Part shown: positions 43,323 through 51,820 of the stretch, piece after piece
Position numbering within the stretch: the stretch's first letter is position 1
Layout: each line of letters opens with the position of its first letter
Assembly: GCA_001464615.1 (NCBI GenBank)
Contig: LNFI01000019.1
Location: 1 to 64,000, forward strand
Direction of reading: 5' to 3'
DNA from: Sphingomonadales bacterium Ga0077557
Lineage (GTDB): Bacteria > Pseudomonadota > Alphaproteobacteria > Sphingomonadales > Sphingomonadaceae
DNA: 64,000 nucleotides
Notes under the pieces: model-generated
The model's database searches: none
What the model was told of the DNA's origin: nothing
The model's input: only the letters and a program-made list of their open reading frames with translations
Position numbers and translations under genes: made by a program

Positions 43323-44222
43323 ATGGACCATGCCGAAAGCCAAGCCCTAGTCGAGCGCCTCATTGAGGAAGAGAAGCTTCGCGCCACCGTTCGCGACAAG
43401 CTAGCTGCCGACAATCCCCCAAAGAAGACGTGGCTCAGTGAAAATGTAAAGTGGATTATGGTCACGTTGTTCGTGCCAGCACTCACTTGGGTCATCGGGG
43501 CGTTCTTGCAGGAGCGTGAGCGTATCCAGGTCGAAGCTGCCAAGGAAATCGAGCGCACTAATCTCATCATTGAGGCGGCTCGACAGGACGCACGCAACGA
43601 CGTTGCCGCTATGACGGCCCTACTACCGGCACTCGCAGATCCCGATCCCAAAAAATCTGGGCTCGCGATCATTGTGCTGACCAGACTGAAAGACGCGCAG
43701 CTTGGTGACCCCAAAATCCGCGCGCTGTATTCAACGATGGATCGACGCATCAACGCGTTGCTTGTTAGCCCGAACCCGCAGGAAAAAAATCTAGGCGCGC
43801 GCCAGCGCGAGGCTGTTCAGAGCGCGACCGGGACCACCCAGCAGGCCGACGCAATAGCGGAGTCCCAAGTCGCAGCAAAGACGGTTTCGGCCGTCGTGCC
43901 GGTCAAGCCGGCAAGAGTATATCTACAGATATTCATCGAGAAAGATCAACGCGCTGAGGCCATTGCGTTCCGGGAACAGCTGCGCAATCAAGCGGTTCCG
44001 GTGCCGGGCGTGGAGAATGTAGGTCTGCGATTACCGGCTGGCACTTTGCCGCGCCAGCAAATCCGATATTTTAACGACGCAGACCTCGCCGCCGCGGGCT
44101 GGACGCAAGATCAGTTGGCGCAGGCGGGCTTAGGCCGCTGGGATGTGTTCAAGGCGCGAGCCTCGCGCACGGTCCCGCCAGGCCAGATTGAGGTCTGGTG
44201 GTCCAACACGCGTGATCGCTAA
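43323..44222 (+). CDS. Single-pass membrane protein of unknown function
   Basis: A 299-residue protein with an N-terminal acidic helix, one membrane segment (about 43-62, WIMVTLFVPALTWVIGAFL) and a charged helical stretch (about 63-95) that could be a coiled coil. A C-terminal domain (about 197-295) reads ARVYLQIFIEKDQRAEAIAF and later RQQIRYFNDADLAAAGW, and has the feel of a SPOR/LytR_C-like alpha-beta fold, but I am not sure. It lies after the hydrolase hairpin and before an IS3 remnant. Its role in the hydrolase unit is unknown. Confidence 0.6.
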   Translation: MDHAESQALVERLIEEEKLRATVRDKLAADNPPKKTWLSENVKWIMVTLFVPALTWVIGAFLQERERIQVEAAKEIERTNLIIEAARQDARNDVAAMTALLPALADPDPKKSGLAIIVLTRLKDAQLGDPKIRALYSTMDRRINALLVSPNPQEKNLGARQREAVQSATGTTQQADAIAESQVAAKTVSAVVPVKPARVYLQIFIEKDQRAEAIAFREQLRNQAVPVPGVENVGLRLPAGTLPRQQIRYFNDADLAAAGWTQDQLAQAGLGRWDVFKARASRTVPPGQIEVWWSNTRDR

Positions 44223-44269
44223 CTGCCAGATGTAACTGAAGAGCGGCTTCCACTGCCCCGCCGGTAAAT

Positions 44270-44885
44270 TAACTGATGCACGTCAGGCATTCCCGGCTGT
44301 AGTCGTCGATGACGTTGAGCATGCGAAACCGCCGACCGCCGACCGCAGGCCAACGCGTCCGATACGAAGTCGAGCGACCGGGGCTGGTTGGGGTCCTGCG
44401 GGATCGTCATTGGCACCAGCGCCCCCCAGCGCGCTTGCGGCCACCACGCTTGCGGACGGTCAGCCGCTCCTCGCGGTGCACCCGATACACCTTCTTCAGG
44501 TTCATGCACTTGCCCTCACGTTTGAGCAGGATCGCCAGCCGTCGATAGCCGAAGCGGCGGCACTCGTTGGCGATCTCACGCATCCGCACGCGGATAACAT
44601 CGTCCTGCCCGCGAAGCGGCTCATATTGCCATGCCGACCGATTGACCCCGATCAGCCTGCAGGCGCGACGCTCGGATTAGTCGTGATCGGCCATCAGTTT
44701 CGCCTCCGCAGCGTAGCGCTCCACAGACCGGCTCAGTTTTTTCCCAGCAGATCGTTGGCTGCGCCGCCCTTCGGGTCAGCGCCGACACGTCCAGCATCGA
44801 TTCCGCGAGCAGCTTCTTCAACCGCCGGTTCTCATCCTCAAGCGCGCGCAGCCGTGCCGCGTCGGACACCGTCAGCGCGTCTGGT
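44270..44885 (-). pseudogene. Degenerate IS3-family (IS407-like) element, 5' half
   Basis: The minus strand carries, in broken frames, the OrfA end (LRALEDENRRLKKLLAESML, then DLLGKN), the OrfB start (SERRACRLIGVNRSAWQY after an in-frame stop, REIANECRRFGYRRLAILLK, then VYRVHREERLTVRKRGGRKR) and the first DDE region (SLDFVSDALACGRR, then RMLNVIDDYSRECL). Frameshifts and stops show decay, and sequence after RECLTCIS is missing. It separates the hydrolase unit from the peptide cluster. Confidence 0.88.
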
Positions 44886-45024
44886 CAATCCAACGGGTAT
44901 TAAACCGCGTTCCACGTAATAGTTGGCAATCCAATCTTCTTGCGCAGAAAATTGTATCCATCATGACTGCAGAATGGATGTTGTTGTTCTGGTTGGTAAA
45001 ATTCGATGAGCTAAGAGTGGGTTA

Positions 45025-45061
45025 GGGGAGGATGGGCCTCCCCGCCGAGCCCCGCACTCGG
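45025..45061 (+). promoter_or_regulatory. Structured 5' leader of the peptide precursor
   Basis: Two hairpins precede the precursor start: GGGGAGG/CCTCCCC (45025-45031 with 45037-45043, 5-base loop) and CCGAG/CTCGG (45045-45049 with 45057-45061, 7-base loop). The ribosome site AAGGA lies between this structure and the ATG at 45084. They could stabilise a highly expressed short mRNA or end incoming transcription. Confidence 0.45.
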
Positions 45062-45083
45062 TCTCAAGGAAAAGGACCTACCA

Positions 45084-45395
45084 ATGCGAGCACTATCTGC
45101 TCAGGAGCTTGATCTCGTTATCGGCGGTTACGACAATGACAGCGGCGGCGGCTTGTCTTACAGCGAGGCTGGCGGCGATTATCTGGTGAGCGGTGCCGAT
45201 CTTTCGGACTCTGCCGCAGACAGCATCAACGGTGCGATCAACACGCTGACGGGCACTGATCTCGACAATTTCGCGAATCAGACCGCTCAGTCTTTCGGGA
45301 TCCCCGTCGGACCGTTCCGCGTGACGCCGATTATCAATCCGTTCGCCGGGCCCAGAAACATTCGATACGGCATCAGGATCGGCGCCCGCTGCTGA
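45084..45395 (+). CDS. Secreted peptide precursor with double-glycine leader
   Basis: A 103-residue protein. Its first 15 residues, MRALSAQELDLVIGG, are a textbook double-glycine leader (ELxxVxGG), which C39-type exporters remove. The predicted core of 88 residues begins YDNDSGGGLSY, is Gly-, Ser- and Asp-rich, then less polar, and ends with its only Cys (RIGARC). The genes that follow encode a C39 ABC exporter and its HlyD partner, which supports secretion. The lack of typical bacteriocin motifs leaves its activity open: bacteriocin, signal or structural peptide. AAGGA-type sites precede the ATG. Confidence 0.75.
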   Translation: MRALSAQELDLVIGGYDNDSGGGLSYSEAGGDYLVSGADLSDSAADSINGAINTLTGTDLDNFANQTAQSFGIPVGPFRVTPIINPFAGPRNIRYGIRIGARC

Positions 45396-45403
45396 TCCTT
45401 GCC

Positions 45404-45437
45404 TGGTGCCGACCCCCGGTCTGGCGGGTCGGCACCA
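45404..45437 (+). terminator. Strong hairpin between peptide gene and acyltransferase
   Basis: TGGTGCCGACCC (45404-45415) and GGGTCGGCACCA (45426-45437) pair perfectly over 12 bp with a 10-base loop, nine bases after the precursor stop. There is no clear T-run. Such a hairpin between a precursor gene and its processing genes often makes the precursor transcript more abundant than the downstream mRNA. Confidence 0.55.
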
Positions 45438-45467
45438 AACTGATATTTCATCACAGGCAGATCAGTT

Positions 45468-46427
45468 TTGTCCGCCATCATCATGCCCCCACCCGGCAGC
45501 CATTCGGCGCCTCTCCATCTTGCTGCCCGCGAACCGCAAAATGTCTCGACCCGACAGACGCTTGAGCATCTGTCGCGCCTGCCGTTTCGCGTGCGGCGAT
45601 CGCTGTTGCTGGTGGGATTCCATATCGGGCGCCGTTTTGGGTATCTCGCGGCGAGTCCAGCGGAAGCGCTGCGGATCTCAGTTGCGTTGCACATCCCCCT
45701 GAAAAACGCGCTCAAGATTGCCGGCGAGGCGATGTTTCACGATCTGATGTTCGCCGTGGAGTGGCTCGCGCTGAAGAACCGCACCCCGGCGGGATTGTTC
45801 CGGGATGCGCGCGCCGTGCGCATCACCGATCACGAAATCGTGCAATGGGCGAGCGAGCAAAAAGCCGTCATTCTCGCCACGCTGCACATGGCCAGCTACG
45901 CCACCTCGCTCGCCAAATTGCTGTACGCGCATTTTCCGGGGCGGCAGGTCGTGATCGTCCGGAGCAAGTCCATTACCGAGGATGAGCGTCAGGCGCTGGC
46001 CAAGCTGGCGATGATTGGCGTTCAGGCGGAATATCTCTTCCTTGATCGCCCCGAAACCTTTCTCGATCTCGTCCGTCTGGTGAAGCGCGGTGCTGTACTT
46101 GTTACGCTGGTTGACCTCCCCCATGAATATGGTCGGTCCTGTGAAGTCGACCTTTTTTGGCAGCGGGCCAGCATCGCCATTGGCGTCGCTGATCTGTCTG
46201 CCCTGTGCGGGGCGCCGATCGTGCTGTTCAGGACGGTCAGCAAGGTTCTGGGCGACGAGATCATTGTTGATTCAGTGATTGAGATTGGCGTGATGACGGC
46301 GGCCAAGCGCCAAAACGCCGCCGATACGATCGCACGCTTCATCAATGCTGCTGTCCGCGCGGCGCCAGCGCAGTGGCACATGTGGGACAGGCTCCCAGAA
46401 TATTCGGTGCCCGCCCCATGCGCCTGA
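45468..46427 (+). CDS. LpxL/HtrB-like acyltransferase
   Basis: A 319-residue protein resembling lipid A late acyltransferases: a hydrophobic early region, LATLHMASYATSLAKLLYAH where the HX4(D/E) catalytic motif is expected, and an end WHMWDRLPEYSV that recalls the PEQWLWIHRR region of LpxL. The motif His is present but the acidic partner is not obvious (HMASYA), so catalysis may be altered. In a cluster with its own ACP and ketosynthase it may use an acyl-ACP to acylate the peptide or a lipid. The start is uncertain: no strong ribosome site precedes 45468, and later ATG/GTG codons are possible. It overlaps the HlyD gene. Confidence 0.7.
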   Translation: MSAIIMPPPGSHSAPLHLAAREPQNVSTRQTLEHLSRLPFRVRRSLLLVGFHIGRRFGYLAASPAEALRISVALHIPLKNALKIAGEAMFHDLMFAVEWLALKNRTPAGLFRDARAVRITDHEIVQWASEQKAVILATLHMASYATSLAKLLYAHFPGRQVVIVRSKSITEDERQALAKLAMIGVQAEYLFLDRPETFLDLVRLVKRGAVLVTLVDLPHEYGRSCEVDLFWQRASIAIGVADLSALCGAPIVLFRTVSKVLGDEIIVDSVIEIGVMTAAKRQNAADTIARFINAAVRAAPAQWHMWDRLPEYSVPAPCA

Positions 46428-47671
46428 GCAGGATCGGATCGAGCGATCGCTATGGGCGGGGCGCAGGCATGACTAGCCCGGTGCTGATTGCGCAATCGGC
46501 ACTCCATGGGGTGCTGACGTCATTCTTTGCCGCGATCGCGCTGATTAGCCTCGGCGCCCTGATCGTCGGGCATTATAGCCGCAAGGAGACGGTGCCCGGG
46601 GAAGTGGTCGCGCGCGATGGCTTTACCGCGACTGTCAGCGAAAAAGCGGGCACGATATCGTCGGTCGCGGTAAGGCTGGGCGATCATGTTGAGGCAGGAC
46701 AACTCCTTGCCGTGATCCAGATCCCGCGGGTCGTCGCCGGCGCCGGTGACACGGCGGAACTGACGATCCGGCGGCTCGACGAAATGCGTAACAATCTCGA
46801 AACACGCGGCCGCGCCCTCCGGGCGGCGCTGGGGCGCGCGCCTCAGCAGATCGACCTGGTCAACAGGAATACCGACAATTCGCTGCGCTCAGCGGCGGCG
46901 ACGCGGGCGGCGATCCTGAAGCAGCGATCAGTCGCCACCGAGCGTCTTGGCGCGGTCCAGACGCTCGGCACCAAGGGTTTCGCCAGCCGTTCGGTGATCG
47001 CGCAGGTCGAGAACGCCGCCCTGCAGGTTGACCAGGCGCTTGCCAATGCCGACCTTGCTGCATCGGAGATCGAACGGGCACGGACTGACCGGCTCTTGTC
47101 GATCAATACCGAGATGAGGTCGCTCGATCAGGCCCTTCTCGATGTCGAAAACCAGAAAATACAGGTCGACACCCAGATCCATGACCTCCAGTCGCAGGAA
47201 TTTGTCCGCGTCACGGCGCCGGCGTCGGGCGAGGTTCGCGCTATCAGCATTCGTCAAGGCCAGCGCGTCGATCCGGGTGATCGCCTGTTCGCACTGGCAC
47301 GACCGGGATCGAAACTGGCAATTGCCCTTGAAGTGCCCTCCAACGCGATCGGCTTTATCGAGCCTGGTCAACGCGTAGTCCTGAAATACGACGCGTTTCC
47401 CTTTGAGACGTTCGGCGTGCGTTATGGGCAGGTTTCTTCGGTTCAATCGGCGGCGATGACATCAACCGCGCAGCCCAGCGATGCCAAGGCAGGCAGCGGC
47501 AAGACATTCTCGGTCGAAGTGCTTCCCGATCAGGCTTTCGTTAGCGCCTATGGACAGCGTCGGCCGCTCAAAATCGGCATGAGCGTGACCGCTGAGGTCA
47601 CCCTTGAGCGTCGCCGCCTGATCAGCTGGCTGCTCGAACCCCTTTATTCGGTCCAAAGGCAGCTGCGATGA
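46418..47671 (+). CDS. HlyD-family periplasmic adaptor for the C39 exporter
   Basis: A 417-residue membrane fusion protein. The N-terminus MRLSRIGSSDRYGRGAGMTS with one membrane segment (about 33-55) and SRKETVPGEVVARDG matches HlyD partners of colicin-V type C39 exporters. A long helical hairpin (about 120-260) and a second lipoyl half (VRVTAPASGEVRAISIRQGQ) follow, then a beta-barrel domain. It should bridge the ABC exporter to an outer-membrane channel; no TolC gene lies nearby. The ATG at 46418 overlaps the acyltransferase stop by ten bases, and the stop overlaps the exporter start (ATGA). Confidence 0.9.
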   Translation: MRLSRIGSSDRYGRGAGMTSPVLIAQSALHGVLTSFFAAIALISLGALIVGHYSRKETVPGEVVARDGFTATVSEKAGTISSVAVRLGDHVEAGQLLAVIQIPRVVAGAGDTAELTIRRLDEMRNNLETRGRALRAALGRAPQQIDLVNRNTDNSLRSAAATRAAILKQRSVATERLGAVQTLGTKGFASRSVIAQVENAALQVDQALANADLAASEIERARTDRLLSINTEMRSLDQALLDVENQKIQVDTQIHDLQSQEFVRVTAPASGEVRAISIRQGQRVDPGDRLFALARPGSKLAIALEVPSNAIGFIEPGQRVVLKYDAFPFETFGVRYGQVSSVQSAAMTSTAQPSDAKAGSGKTFSVEVLPDQAFVSAYGQRRPLKIGMSVTAEVTLERRRLISWLLEPLYSVQRQLR

Positions 47672-49779
47672 ACCCCCTCGCATCAGCGGTGCGGCGGGTG
47701 CCGATGATCCGGCAAGACGCCAATGGGGAGTGTGCGCTCGCTTGCCTTGCGATGATCGGCCAGTGGCACGGCCACCGAATCTCGCTTGCGCAGTTAAGGA
47801 TCGAATATCCCACGACGCGGCTCGGGTTGAACCTGGGTGACCTGTCCAAGATCGCCCGGGCCTTGCGGCTGCAACCGCGGGGATTGTCGATCACTGACAT
47901 TACCGATCTCAAGAAAGTAAGGCTGCCGGCCGTGCTGCACTGGGACCGGAACCACTTCGTCGTCCTGGTACGGGTGAAGCGGGGCAAATATACCGTGCAC
48001 AATCCTGCAGCGGCCGTCACCGATTATAATGAAGCCGAGTTCAGGGCGCATTTCTCCGGCACTGTGCTTGAACTCGAACCTGCAGACAATTTCGAGACGA
48101 TCGTCCGGCAGAAGAAAAATTCGCTGTCGAATATCCTGCGACGCACCAACGGGCTTGGTCCGTCGATAGCGCAGGTCGTCGTCGTATTGCTGACAAGCAG
48201 TGTGCTGATCTTGGCCGTCCCGGCCATTGTCCAGGTCGCGCTCGACAGTGTGATTCCCAAGAACGACCTTGAGCTGTTGCAATTGCTGGCCATCACGCTT
48301 TTTGCGGTGTCGGCATCAACTGGTGTCGCCGAGTGGATTCAACGCCGGATCATTGCGAATGCCGGTACCGCGTTTTTCGTCCAGCTTACGCGCAACGCCG
48401 TGGGGCACATTTTTCGCCTGCCCATTGCCTATGTCGAATCCCGGCACCCCGGAGATATCGCCGTTCGCCTTGAATCGATAAACCATGTGCAGAATGTGGT
48501 GACCAGTTCAGCGGTAAGTGCCCTGGTCGACGGCATGATGATGCTGCTCTGTGGCGTCCTGATGTTCCTCTACATTCCGTCCCTTGCGCTCATGGTTACG
48601 GGCGTATTTCTGGCCGTGGTTCTGGTTCGGTTGCTGATGTACCCGGCCTTGCGCCGTCAGGGGGCAATCGCGCTGCGGGAACGGGCCGAAGAACGGTCCC
48701 GCCTGCTGGACAGCCTGAGGGCGGCGCCAGCGCTCAAGGCGGCGAACGCAACGCCGGCAGCCACCGGCCGCTGGTATGACAGTCTGGTCAATGCATCAAA
48801 CGCCAGCTTCAAAGGCTCGATGATCGAAGCCAATGCGATGTTGTTCGTCGAAATACTCACTGCTCTGGGAACAGCACTTGTTCTATATTTCGGCGTGATT
48901 GCTGTAATGGCGCAGGGAATTACGGTCGGAATGCTATATGCGTTCTTCACGTATCGCGGCATGTTCTTTGACCGCATCGACAAGCTTATCCATGTCATGA
49001 CCGATCTTGCGCTGTTGGGCACGAACCTGAACCGGCTCGATGACTTTTTGCAAATGGACGTGGAGCGCGAGAATGCGATCGTCACGCGATCGATCAGGAA
49101 CGACATCGCGCTGCGCGATGTCTCTTTCAAAGCGGGCTTCGCGGACAAGCCGATCATCGCCGATATCTCCTTAAGCATTGCGGCAAATTCCGGGGAATGG
49201 ATCGCCATCGTCGGCCCTTCAGGATCGGGCAAGACCACGCTGCTCAAGGTTTTGGCCGGCCTTTACCGGCCAAGCTCGGGCCAGCATCTCGTCGATGGCA
49301 CCGACCTATCGACCTGGGGACTCGCTGCCTATCGCGACAATATCGGCCTTCTGCTTGGCGCGGATAAATTGATGCGTGGCAGCGTCACTGAAAATGTGAC
49401 GTGCTTCGATCCAGCGCCCGACATGACGCGACTGGAATCTGCGCTGCGGATTGCCTGCCTGACCGATGTCATCGACGGGCTGCCAAGCCGCTTTCACACG
49501 ATCGTGAGCGAGGAAAATGGCGTGATGTCCAGCGGGCAACGTCGCCGCCTGATGCTCGCCCGCGCAATTTACCGCGACGCGCCGATTCTGCTGCTCGATG
49601 AAGTCACGTCGAACCTGGATGCCGAGACGACCGAGCAACTGCTGGAAAACCTGGCCAGCCTGCCGGCGACCAAGGTGCTGACGACCCATGACGAGCGCGT
49701 GCTCGATTTCTGCCAGCAGGTCTTTGAGATGAAGTCGGGGCGCTTGTCGCTGATGCGGTCGGCACAGACCGTGAATTGA
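47668..49779 (+). CDS. Peptidase-containing (C39) ABC exporter
   Basis: A 703-residue protein. An N-terminal C39 peptidase domain (about 10-135) has the Cys in GECALACLAMI (Cys22) and His96 in HWDRNHFVVL. The third triad position is Asn112 (VHNPAAA) where Asp is usual. A membrane domain with five or six segments (about 165-430) and a nucleotide-binding domain (about 475-700) follow: Walker A GPSGSGKTTLL, signature MSSGQRRR, Walker B ILLLDEVTSNLD and H-loop TTHD. It should cleave the double-glycine leader and export the peptide at 45084. Confidence 0.92.
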   Translation: MNPLASAVRRVPMIRQDANGECALACLAMIGQWHGHRISLAQLRIEYPTTRLGLNLGDLSKIARALRLQPRGLSITDITDLKKVRLPAVLHWDRNHFVVLVRVKRGKYTVHNPAAAVTDYNEAEFRAHFSGTVLELEPADNFETIVRQKKNSLSNILRRTNGLGPSIAQVVVVLLTSSVLILAVPAIVQVALDSVIPKNDLELLQLLAITLFAVSASTGVAEWIQRRIIANAGTAFFVQLTRNAVGHIFRLPIAYVESRHPGDIAVRLESINHVQNVVTSSAVSALVDGMMMLLCGVLMFLYIPSLALMVTGVFLAVVLVRLLMYPALRRQGAIALRERAEERSRLLDSLRAAPALKAANATPAATGRWYDSLVNASNASFKGSMIEANAMLFVEILTALGTALVLYFGVIAVMAQGITVGMLYAFFTYRGMFFDRIDKLIHVMTDLALLGTNLNRLDDFLQMDVERENAIVTRSIRNDIALRDVSFKAGFADKPIIADISLSIAANSGEWIAIVGPSGSGKTTLLKVLAGLYRPSSGQHLVDGTDLSTWGLAAYRDNIGLLLGADKLMRGSVTENVTCFDPAPDMTRLESALRIACLTDVIDGLPSRFHTIVSEENGVMSSGQRRRLMLARAIYRDAPILLLDEVTSNLDAETTEQLLENLASLPATKVLTTHDERVLDFCQQVFEMKSGRLSLMRSAQTVN

Positions 49780-49790
49780 GGGAAATGGCG

Positions 49791-50060
49791 ATGAACGATC
49801 AGGACGCAATCTATGCGATGCTTACAGAGCTCATCTCGCGAACAACCGAGCGCGATCAGATCGTCGTTGCGGATACCCCGCTCAACGCGCTCGGCCTCGA
49901 CAGTCTCGGCCTGATCGAGGTGATATTCGAACTTGAGGAGCGGTATAACGTCGACCTTCCGTTCAACGCGAACGAGATGGCCCAGAACAGCCATCAGGCA
50001 ACAGTGGGCAATATCGTCGACATGGTCGTCCGCGCGCGGGCTGGCGTCGACTCGAAATGA
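49791..50060 (+). CDS. Acyl carrier protein
   Basis: An 89-residue acyl carrier protein. The phosphopantetheine Ser is Ser38 in ALGLDSLGLIEVIFEL. The acidic helix EERYNVDLPF follows as in type II ACPs. It is dedicated to this cluster rather than the house-keeping fatty-acid ACP, since fabD/fabG neighbours are absent. The ATG at 49791 follows GGGA by seven bases; an ATG six bases upstream is possible. It overlaps the ketosynthase start by four bases (ATGA). Confidence 0.92.
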   Translation: MNDQDAIYAMLTELISRTTERDQIVVADTPLNALGLDSLGLIEVIFELEERYNVDLPFNANEMAQNSHQATVGNIVDMVVRARAGVDSK

Positions 50061-51256
50061 GGCGGGTCGTTATCACCGGCATGGGCGTCGTTTCGCCGGC
50101 TGGAAACGGCACGGCGGCGGCGTGGGAAGCGGTCAGGCTGGGGCGGTCCTGTTACCAGGCCAGCGCCGATCGCGGGTTTCATAAGCCGCTGGGCACGGTC
50201 GATCGCGGGGGTGGCGCCAATGCTCCTTTTCAGCCGGCAAGGGAGATCGACCCGACGGTCAAAATGGCGCTGGAAGCGAGCCGCGAAGCGGTAGCGCAAG
50301 CCGATTTCGCGCAATTGATCGATCGCAACCGCATGGGCGTGGTGATCGGGTCCGGTGCGGGCAATCAGCAGACACACGAGATGCTCGCCCGTCGGATGTA
50401 CGGCGAAGGGAAAACCCGTTTCCACCCGCTGGCGATCCCAAGAGGCATGTTCAGTTCGGTGACCAGCGCCATTGCTACCGAGCACAAGGCAAGAGGCGTG
50501 GCCTTTTCTGTCTCCAGCGCTTGCGCCTCCGCGACCCATGCCATCGGGCAAGCGATGCTTTGCATCGGCAGCGGCGGCGCCGATGTCATGATCACCGGGG
50601 GCAGCGAAGCCTGCCTCACCCCGGGGTGCCTGGCGGCGTGGGATTCGCTCCACGTCCTCGCGCAGGAATATTGCCGCCCCTTTTCCGCCGGACGCGATGG
50701 CCTGGTATTGGCCGAAGGTGCGGCAATCCTGGTTCTTGAGGACCGACAGCATGCGCTGAATCGCGGTGCAGTCATTCTCGCCGAGATTGCCGGCTATGGG
50801 GCGTGTTCCGATGCAACCGCGCTAACCGCGCCGGATCCGTCCGGCATGGCGCGGTCAATGCGGCGGGCGATCGACCATGCCGGCATCGATCCCGACCAGA
50901 TCTGCGCCATCAATGCCCATGGCACGGCAACCGAGTCCAACGACCGCAGCGAATGCGCGGCGATTATCGAGGTTTTCGGCGCCCGCCATGGCAGGATTCC
51001 GGTCTCGTCGACCAAGTCGGTGCTTGGCCATTCGCTGGGAGCTTCGGGCGCGATTGAGTTGGCCATGTCGGTACGCTCGCTCCAGGAGCAGTTCGTGGCG
51101 CCTACCGCCAATCACCTCGCGCCGGACAAGGATTGCCCCGTCGATTGCGTGCCGAACCAAGGGCGCGCCGCCAGGCTTGCGACGATCCTGAGCAATTCTT
51201 TCGCATTTGGTGGTCTGAACGCCTCAATCGTGGTGCGTCATGCAGAAGCAGCTTAG
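50057..51256 (+). CDS. Beta-ketoacyl-ACP synthase, KAS II (FabF) type
   Basis: A 399-residue ketosynthase. The catalytic Cys156 lies in SVSSACASATHAIG, and both His are visible in NAHGTATESND and KSVLGHSLGASGA, so the enzyme should be active. Paired with the ACP just before it, it can extend an acyl chain, but no ketoreductase, dehydratase or acyltransferase is present, so other chain steps must come from the cell's fatty-acid pathway. It overlaps the next gene by 17 bases, so the cluster continues. Confidence 0.94.
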   Translation: MRRVVITGMGVVSPAGNGTAAAWEAVRLGRSCYQASADRGFHKPLGTVDRGGGANAPFQPAREIDPTVKMALEASREAVAQADFAQLIDRNRMGVVIGSGAGNQQTHEMLARRMYGEGKTRFHPLAIPRGMFSSVTSAIATEHKARGVAFSVSSACASATHAIGQAMLCIGSGGADVMITGGSEACLTPGCLAAWDSLHVLAQEYCRPFSAGRDGLVLAEGAAILVLEDRQHALNRGAVILAEIAGYGACSDATALTAPDPSGMARSMRRAIDHAGIDPDQICAINAHGTATESNDRSECAAIIEVFGARHGRIPVSSTKSVLGHSLGASGAIELAMSVRSLQEQFVAPTANHLAPDKDCPVDCVPNQGRAARLATILSNSFAFGGLNASIVVRHAEAA

Positions 51257-51797
51257 CCGCGCCCTAGAGCGCGGCGCATCGGGCAGCGGCGCGTTTGAGC
51301 AACCCAGGCTGCCAATCTTCCCGCGTGCGATCAAGGAATGCACGACGGCTGACAGCTCGCCCTATCTGTGCTCGGTCGACGAGCTGACCCGACGCTATGG
51401 TTTTAACCCGCACCGTCTCCATCTGATCGATCAGCTCGCCAGCTTTGCTGGGCAATCTTATGACATCGGCGTGAAGATAGGGGCGCTGCTCATCGGCGGA
51501 AGCTTCCTCGATCAATCGATCGATCAACCGCGCGACATTGACTGCCTTGTCTATTACCGGATCGATGCGCAGGCTGACGCGGTCGATGCCATTATTTCCC
51601 GGTGGAATGCATTGCGTCGCGGCTTCCCGCTCGACGTCAAACTCTGCCCGACGGATGCCGGACCGCTTACCATTATCAAGCGATCGATCTTTTTCTCAAA
51701 CCTCTTCTCGATCGACAAGGCAACGCTTGTTCTGGAGCGCGGAACAATCCTGGTTGAACTGTCGAACGAAAAATTTGACAATGAAATCAATCTATAA
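51240..51797 (+). CDS. Nucleotidyltransferase-fold protein
   Basis: A 185-residue protein. The motif ALLIGGSFLDQSIDQPRDID, followed by FPLDVKLCP, fits the polymerase-beta nucleotidyltransferase pattern: a GGS turn, a DxD pair and a third Asp in a later strand. Family members transfer nucleotides to proteins, RNA or small molecules, or act as antitoxin-like partners. Its 17-base overlap with the ketosynthase and 23-base gap to the barrel protein place it in the cluster. It might modify the peptide; the function is not established. Confidence 0.65.
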   Translation: MQKQLSRALERGASGSGAFEQPRLPIFPRAIKECTTADSSPYLCSVDELTRRYGFNPHRLHLIDQLASFAGQSYDIGVKIGALLIGGSFLDQSIDQPRDIDCLVYYRIDAQADAVDAIISRWNALRRGFPLDVKLCPTDAGPLTIIKRSIFFSNLFSIDKATLVLERGTILVELSNEKFDNEINL

Positions 51798-51820
51798 ACA
51801 TGGCCAATCAACGGAGAAAA

